Below are positions 60,232-64,000 of a stretch of DNA of 64,000 bases, in pieces (the first letter of the stretch is position 1; each line of letters opens with the position of its first letter). The DNA is from Myxococcota bacterium (GTDB lineage Bacteria > Myxococcota_A > UBA796 > UBA9615 > JAKLKC01): positions 114,882-178,881 of the forward strand of contig JAKLKC010000005.1 of assembly GCA_023150875.1 (NCBI GenBank). Direction: 5' to 3'. Both the position numbers and the translations under genes were made by a program. The notes below the pieces were generated by a model. The model ran no database searches. It was not told the DNA's origin and worked only from the letters and a program-made list of their open reading frames with translations.

Positions 60232-61451
60232 GCGTTCGGGACGCTCCGTCCGTCGATCCCCGCGCGGCGCTCCCTCCAGTCGGCGAGGGCCACCAGCGAC
60301 GCCGCGGACGCGGACGCCACGGCCCCCGCGGCGTAGATCCCGATGGGGCCCGCCGTGTCCAGGAGCAGGGACGCGGCTCCGGCGGAGATCAGCGCGCCGA
60401 CACCGTACGCGACGGAGCCGAAGAGGGCTTGGGCGCTGGCCCGGATCGTCTCGGGGGCCCGGGCGCGCATCGCCTCCACCGAGCCTATCCAGAAGGCCCC
60501 GAAGCTGAACCCGTGGAGGGCCTGGACGGCGGTGAGGGCGATGGGGTCGTGGACGGTCGCCGTCAGCGCCCACCGCGCCGCCCCCACCGCCATGGACGCG
60601 GCCACGAGGCGCAGGGGGGAGAAGCGCCGCAGCAGGCCCCTCCCCGAGGCCATCACCACCACCTCGACTCCGATCCCCGCCGCCAGGGCCGCCCCCGTCC
60701 ACCAGGTCGGGAGGCCGAGCTTCCCGACGTGGACCGCGTACAGGCTGTCGTAGGAGCTCAGGGCGGCCCCGTGGAGGGCGCAGCCGGCGAGGAAGGGGGC
60801 GAAGAAGGCCCGGCCGGCGAGGGCGCGGAGGGCGGGACCGACGGGGACCGGAGGGGAGGGCGGCGAGGCGGGCAGCGTGAAGGTCAGGGCCGCGGCGACG
60901 GCCCAGCACCCGACGGCCAGCAGCAGGGGCGCCGCGGGGGATCCGTCGGCCAGGAAGCCGCCCGCCGCCCCCACGGCGAGGAAGCCGAGGGAGCCCCACA
61001 GCCGGACCCTCCCGTAGCTCCGGGTGTCCCTCCCCCTGGCCTCCAGGGAGCGCACCGCCTGGGCGTCCAGGAGCGGGCCGACCGGGGCGCGGGCCAGCGC
61101 GAAGGCCAGCAGGCCGATCCCGAGGCCCGCGGGACCCGTGGAGGCGAGGGTGAGGGCGGCGGCTGCGGTGGACACCACGCTGGCCACCTGGAGGGCCCTC
61201 TCGCCCCGGTGGAAGCGGTCGGCGACGGCGGCCCAGAACGGTCCGGCGACGAGGCGGGCGAAGGGGACGACCGCCAGGGCGGCGCCGATGGCGGCCCCAG
61301 AGTGGCCGGTCCGTTCGAGCCAGAGGCCCAAGTAGGGCACCCACGCGCCGGTGCCCCCCAGGGTCGCCAGGAAGACCAGCGCGACGAGGGCGGGGGACGC
61401 GCCCCGCGGGTGGGTTGGGCCGGCGGTGGGAAGGCCGACGCCGGCGCTCAC
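60228..61451 (-). CDS. MFS transporter (LacY/HcaT-like class)
   Basis: 407 residues with about twelve membrane segments. The first helix contains GGTGAWVPYLGLWLERTGHS, the loop 2-3 signature is AAVADRFHRGERA, and SYGRVRLWGSLGFLAVGAAG is the pattern of the MFS_1-like/nucleoside-H+ symporter-type group. The substrate is unknown. The GTG at 61451 overlaps the upstream MFS stop as GTGA, so the two transporters are translationally coupled. Its own stop overlaps the truncated protease frame the same way. Confidence 0.88.
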   Translation of the reverse strand: MSAGVGLPTAGPTHPRGASPALVALVFLATLGGTGAWVPYLGLWLERTGHSGAAIGAALAVVPFARLVAGPFWAAVADRFHRGERALQVASVVSTAAAALTLASTGPAGLGIGLLAFALARAPVGPLLDAQAVRSLEARGRDTRSYGRVRLWGSLGFLAVGAAGGFLADGSPAAPLLLAVGCWAVAAALTFTLPASPPSPPVPVGPALRALAGRAFFAPFLAGCALHGAALSSYDSLYAVHVGKLGLPTWWTGAALAAGIGVEVVVMASGRGLLRRFSPLRLVAASMAVGAARWALTATVHDPIALTAVQALHGFSFGAFWIGSVEAMRARAPETIRASAQALFGSVAYGVGALISAGAASLLLDTAGPIGIYAAGAVASASAASLVALADWRERRAGIDGRSVPNA

Positions 61452-62674
61452 CTCCCCTCCCCCACCGCTCCCGCGGCCCGCGGCCCCTCCTCCGCCGCCG
61501 CCAGCGGGGCGCGGGCGGCCTCGTCCACGGTGGCGGGGAGCCCCACCGCCCGCCGCAGGCGGCGGCGCAGCCCGAGGAAGACCCCCGCCGAGGCGACCTG
61601 GACCGCGCCCGAGGCGGCGAAGAGCGCGACGTGCCCGAACGCCCCGTCGAGGTGCCCCCCCGCGCCGGACGAGAAGGCCATCGTCCCCTGCCGGACGAAC
61701 TGCGTCAGCGCGAAGAGGCCGCCCACCCGCGCCTGGGGGAAGACCTTCGCGGTCAGGATCGCCGACAGCACGATGAACAGGGAGTCCCCCACGGTGTGGG
61801 CCAGGCGGATCCCCAGCAGCGAGCCCAGCCCCGTCGCGAGACCGGTGAGGCCCTGGAACACGCCCGAGACGGCGATCCCCGCCACCAGCAGCAGCACCGG
61901 CCGGGGAGTCCGGTCGAAGCGCCGCCCGATCCGCGCGGTCAGGAGGGAGGTCCAGAGCCCGATGGCGGCGTAGAAGACCGCCTGCCGCAGCTTGTCCAGC
62001 CCGGCGGAGTCGGCCGCCACCAACGGCAGCCCCACGAACTCGACACCGCTGTGGGAGGCGAACACGGCGATGGAGGACAGGAGGATGAGGGCGCCGGGGC
62101 GCGTCAGGTCCCGGACGTACTCCCCGAGGCGCACGGGCAGGGGCTCGGTGGACGGAAGGCTCCGGCAGGCCAGGAGGGTGGCGGCGAAGACGGCGGCGGC
62201 CCCGAAGCCGGCGCCGGGGAGACCGAAGGCGGCGCACGCGGCGCCGAGGGCGGGCCCCGCGGCGTAGCCCAGCAGCCCCCCGGAGATGAAGCGGCCCACG
62301 CCCGCCCCCTGGGCCAGGACGTCGAGGCGCTTGTAGAAGAGCGCGTTGATGGAGACCAGGAAGACGCTGCCGCCGCACCCCAGCGCCACCATGCCGGGCA
62401 CCAGCAGCGCCCCAGCCCCGCCGGCCAGCCCCGAGGCACCGACGGCGGCGCAGGCCAGGACCAGCAGGGCGGCCCCGCCGGTGCACAGCGACCTGGGGGA
62501 CCACCGGTCCGAGAGCCAGCCGATGGGGAGCAGGGCCAGGGCCGCCGCCGCCTGGTGCAGGCCCACCAGGTCCCCCACCCGGGCGGGGGGAAGCCCCGAG
62601 TCCCGGAGCAGGAGCGGCACCCAGGCCCAGAAGACCCAGACTCCGCAGGAGTAGAGGAAGTAGACGAGGGGCAC
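61448..62674 (-). CDS. MFS transporter
   Basis: 408 residues with about twelve membrane segments. It starts MPLVYFLYSCGVWVFWAWVP and has the MFS loop motif GWLSDRWSPRSLCTGG (motif A-like) and a central cytosolic break near EPLPVRLGEYVRD. It differs clearly from its coupled neighbour, so the pair is not a recent duplication. Substrate unknown. The start is a GTG at 62674 with a weak ribosome site. Confidence 0.87.
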   Translation of the reverse strand: MPLVYFLYSCGVWVFWAWVPLLLRDSGLPPARVGDLVGLHQAAAALALLPIGWLSDRWSPRSLCTGGAALLVLACAAVGASGLAGGAGALLVPGMVALGCGGSVFLVSINALFYKRLDVLAQGAGVGRFISGGLLGYAAGPALGAACAAFGLPGAGFGAAAVFAATLLACRSLPSTEPLPVRLGEYVRDLTRPGALILLSSIAVFASHSGVEFVGLPLVAADSAGLDKLRQAVFYAAIGLWTSLLTARIGRRFDRTPRPVLLLVAGIAVSGVFQGLTGLATGLGSLLGIRLAHTVGDSLFIVLSAILTAKVFPQARVGGLFALTQFVRQGTMAFSSGAGGHLDGAFGHVALFAASGAVQVASAGVFLGLRRRLRRAVGLPATVDEAARAPLAAAEEGPRAAGAVGEGR

Positions 62675-62767
62675 GGATCTCGGTTGCCGGCGACGGCGGC
62701 GCGAGGCCCGGCACCCATGCCCCGTCCCTCTCCGGCGGTCGCGGATCGGCCCCGCGACCGGGGGCGC

Positions 62768-62776
62768 AGTCTAGCA
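62768..62776 (-). promoter_or_regulatory. Extended -10 promoter motif of the MFS gene pair
   Basis: Minus-strand TGCTAGACT, matching TGnTAnnnT, 94 bases before the GTG start. The 320-bp divergent gap 62675-62994 has no gene. Confidence 0.4.
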
Positions 62777-62902
62777 CCGTCGCCGGGAGAAGTCGGTCGA
62801 ACTCGGAAGGATCCCGACAGACGACCCGCGGGGACCTGGCCCGGCCCGGGGCGGGGATCGTCCCAGCCGGGCTCCGCCGCCACGCGGAGGCGCGGGGGAC
62901 GG

Positions 62903-62908
62903 TATCAT
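62903..62908 (+). promoter_or_regulatory. Possible -10 of the metalloprotease gene
   Basis: TATCAT, 87 bases before the ATG at 62995. No TG extension and no -35 hexamer; weak. Confidence 0.3.
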
Positions 62909-62994
62909 GGGCGCCAGGTCCCGGGCCGACGCCGCGTCCCCTATCGGGGGGGATGTGGGTGTCCGTCGCGGAGTCCGGGGCCCCGGAGATCCCC

Positions 62995-64000
62995 ATGCCC
63001 CGCCCCGCCGCCGCTCCCCTCGCGGCGCTGGCCCTCGTCGCCTCGGTGGCGCTCCCCCCGGCGGCCCACGCCCGGGTCCGCTGCCTGACCCCCGAGCGCC
63101 TGGCGGCCCGCACCGAGCGCGCCGCCCTCGCGGACCCCAACCCCTACCGGCCGACCTCCGTGGGCTGGGTCGACTCCGAGGCGTACCCCCTGCGCGTGCA
63201 CTACCGCCGCGAGAGCGACGCCGAACGCGCCTCGGGCGTGGTCCTGCCCGCCGCCGAGCACTCCTGGGCGGTCGAGGTGGACGAGATGGGATGGCCCGCG
63301 CCGCCCCCGGACTCCGGCCTCGGGGGCGACGACCGCTTCGACATCTACCTCACCAACGAGGAGACCTACGGCGGCGCCTACACCTGGGGCACGGGCGGCG
63401 ACGTCTGGACCGACGACGGCTGGTACACCCTGTCGTCCTACATCGCCATCGACGAGAACCCCGCCTGGATCCCCGACGACTGGATGGGGGACTTCGTCGC
63501 CCACGAGTTCAACCACGCCCTCCAGTACACCCTGGACGGCTGGGAGAAGAACCTGTTCGTCTGGGAGATGACGGCGACCGCCATCGAGGACTTCGTCTAC
63601 GACGACACCAACCTGTACACCACGGACTTCGTCGACTACCAGGAGATGCCCTTCCTCTCGCTGATCTTCGACGGCTACCGGCCCGAGGTGACGGCCTACG
63701 ACGACTGGTCCTACTACGAGTACGGGGGGGCGATCTTCGGGATCTTCCTGGAGCAGCGCTACGGCGCCGACGACGGCGCGCTCCTCCTGGCCCTGTGGGA
63801 GGGGCTCGCGTTCGGCGACCGCGCCGACGAGCCCGACGTGCTGGACTCCCTGGCCCTCCTTGCCCCCTCCGAGGCCGCCGACGTGGCGGCGATCTACCTG
63901 GACTTCGCGGAGTGGCGCCTGTTCGCCGCCGACTGGGACGACGGCGCCCACTTCGACGAGGGGGCCCTGTGGGAGGAGGACGCCAAGGCGGGGATCGCCG
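62995..64000 (+). CDS. Secreted zinc metalloprotease, 3' end outside window
   Basis: 335 residues are visible before the right edge. A signal peptide (PLAALALVASVALPPAAHA) is followed by a domain with GDDRFDIYLTNEETYGGAYT and the zinc motif VAHEFNHALQYTLDGW (His170-Glu171, His174). Downstream, WEMTATAIEDFVYDD and YEYGGAIFGIFLEQRYG may supply the third ligand and substrate site. The layout matches the putative metalloproteases named after MXAN_6640 of Myxococcus. The ATG at 62995 has GGAG upstream; an in-frame ATG 14 codons earlier is less likely. Confidence 0.82.
   Translation, partial: MPRPAAAPLAALALVASVALPPAAHARVRCLTPERLAARTERAALADPNPYRPTSVGWVDSEAYPLRVHYRRESDAERASGVVLPAAEHSWAVEVDEMGWPAPPPDSGLGGDDRFDIYLTNEETYGGAYTWGTGGDVWTDDGWYTLSSYIAIDENPAWIPDDWMGDFVAHEFNHALQYTLDGWEKNLFVWEMTATAIEDFVYDDTNLYTTDFVDYQEMPFLSLIFDGYRPEVTAYDDWSYYEYGGAIFGIFLEQRYGADDGALLLALWEGLAFGDRADEPDVLDSLALLAPSEAADVAAIYLDFAEWRLFAADWDDGAHFDEGALWEEDAKAGIA

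Overview
This is a very GC-rich bacterial chromosome segment from a flagellated, diderm organism. It carries many lipobox-bearing lipoproteins, a VKOR-DsbA oxidative-folding protein, an outer-membrane barrel candidate, MopE-like and FG-GAP surface proteins, a PNGase F-like enzyme and a myxobacterial-style HExxH protease. Together these suggest a Myxococcota- or deltaproteobacteria-like lineage. That placement is inferred from gene style, not from a marker phylogeny.

Layout. 1-613: 5' part of a lamin-tail-type lipoprotein (minus strand, runs off the left edge). 851-912: a perfect palindromic element. 972-13679: a minus-strand flagellar cluster, motA-motB-fliL-fliM-fliN-fliO/P-fliQ-fliR-flhB-flhA, then flhF after an oppositely oriented flavoprotein gene. 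A near-perfect sigma-54 promoter lies just upstream of motA, so stator, switch and export genes probably form one sigma-54 operon. 13.9-19.6 kb: sixA, an alpha/beta hydrolase, gpsA overlapping a PAS hybrid histidine kinase, and a coiled-coil lipoprotein. 19.9-24.3 kb: one 1458-residue membrane protein with two ATPase domains and a beta-propeller, the most unusual protein here. 24.3-30.7 kb: a DUF3999/DUF2339 pair and a rhomboid protease. 31.0-32.4 kb: an RtcB ligase.

32.7-46.4 kb is an accessory-looking region. It holds an FGE/SUMF1-fold secreted protein, three unrecognised exported proteins, an HD hydrolase, an MNT nucleotidyltransferase with a truncated HepT, a second decayed copy of that toxin-antitoxin pair, a 53-bp exact direct repeat flanking a large FG-GAP lipoprotein gene, and a decayed copy of the HD gene 3' end. 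46.4-58 kb is mostly housekeeping: 6-phosphofructokinase, a release-factor-like protein, RNase E/G, SmpB, a TlpA-like thioredoxin, VKOR-DsbA, PrmA and an RluD-type pseudouridine synthase. 58-64 kb: PNGase F-like lipoprotein, a 5'-truncated trypsin, two MFS transporters and the start of a secreted metalloprotease.

Recurrent traits: overlaps of the GTGA type between co-directional genes, GTG starts, an extended -10 like motif (TGnTAnnnT) upstream of several genes, poly-Asp linkers just after the lipidated Cys, and period-6 GGGCNC microsatellites between genes. No tRNA, rRNA, CRISPR array, transposase or phage gene was recognised.
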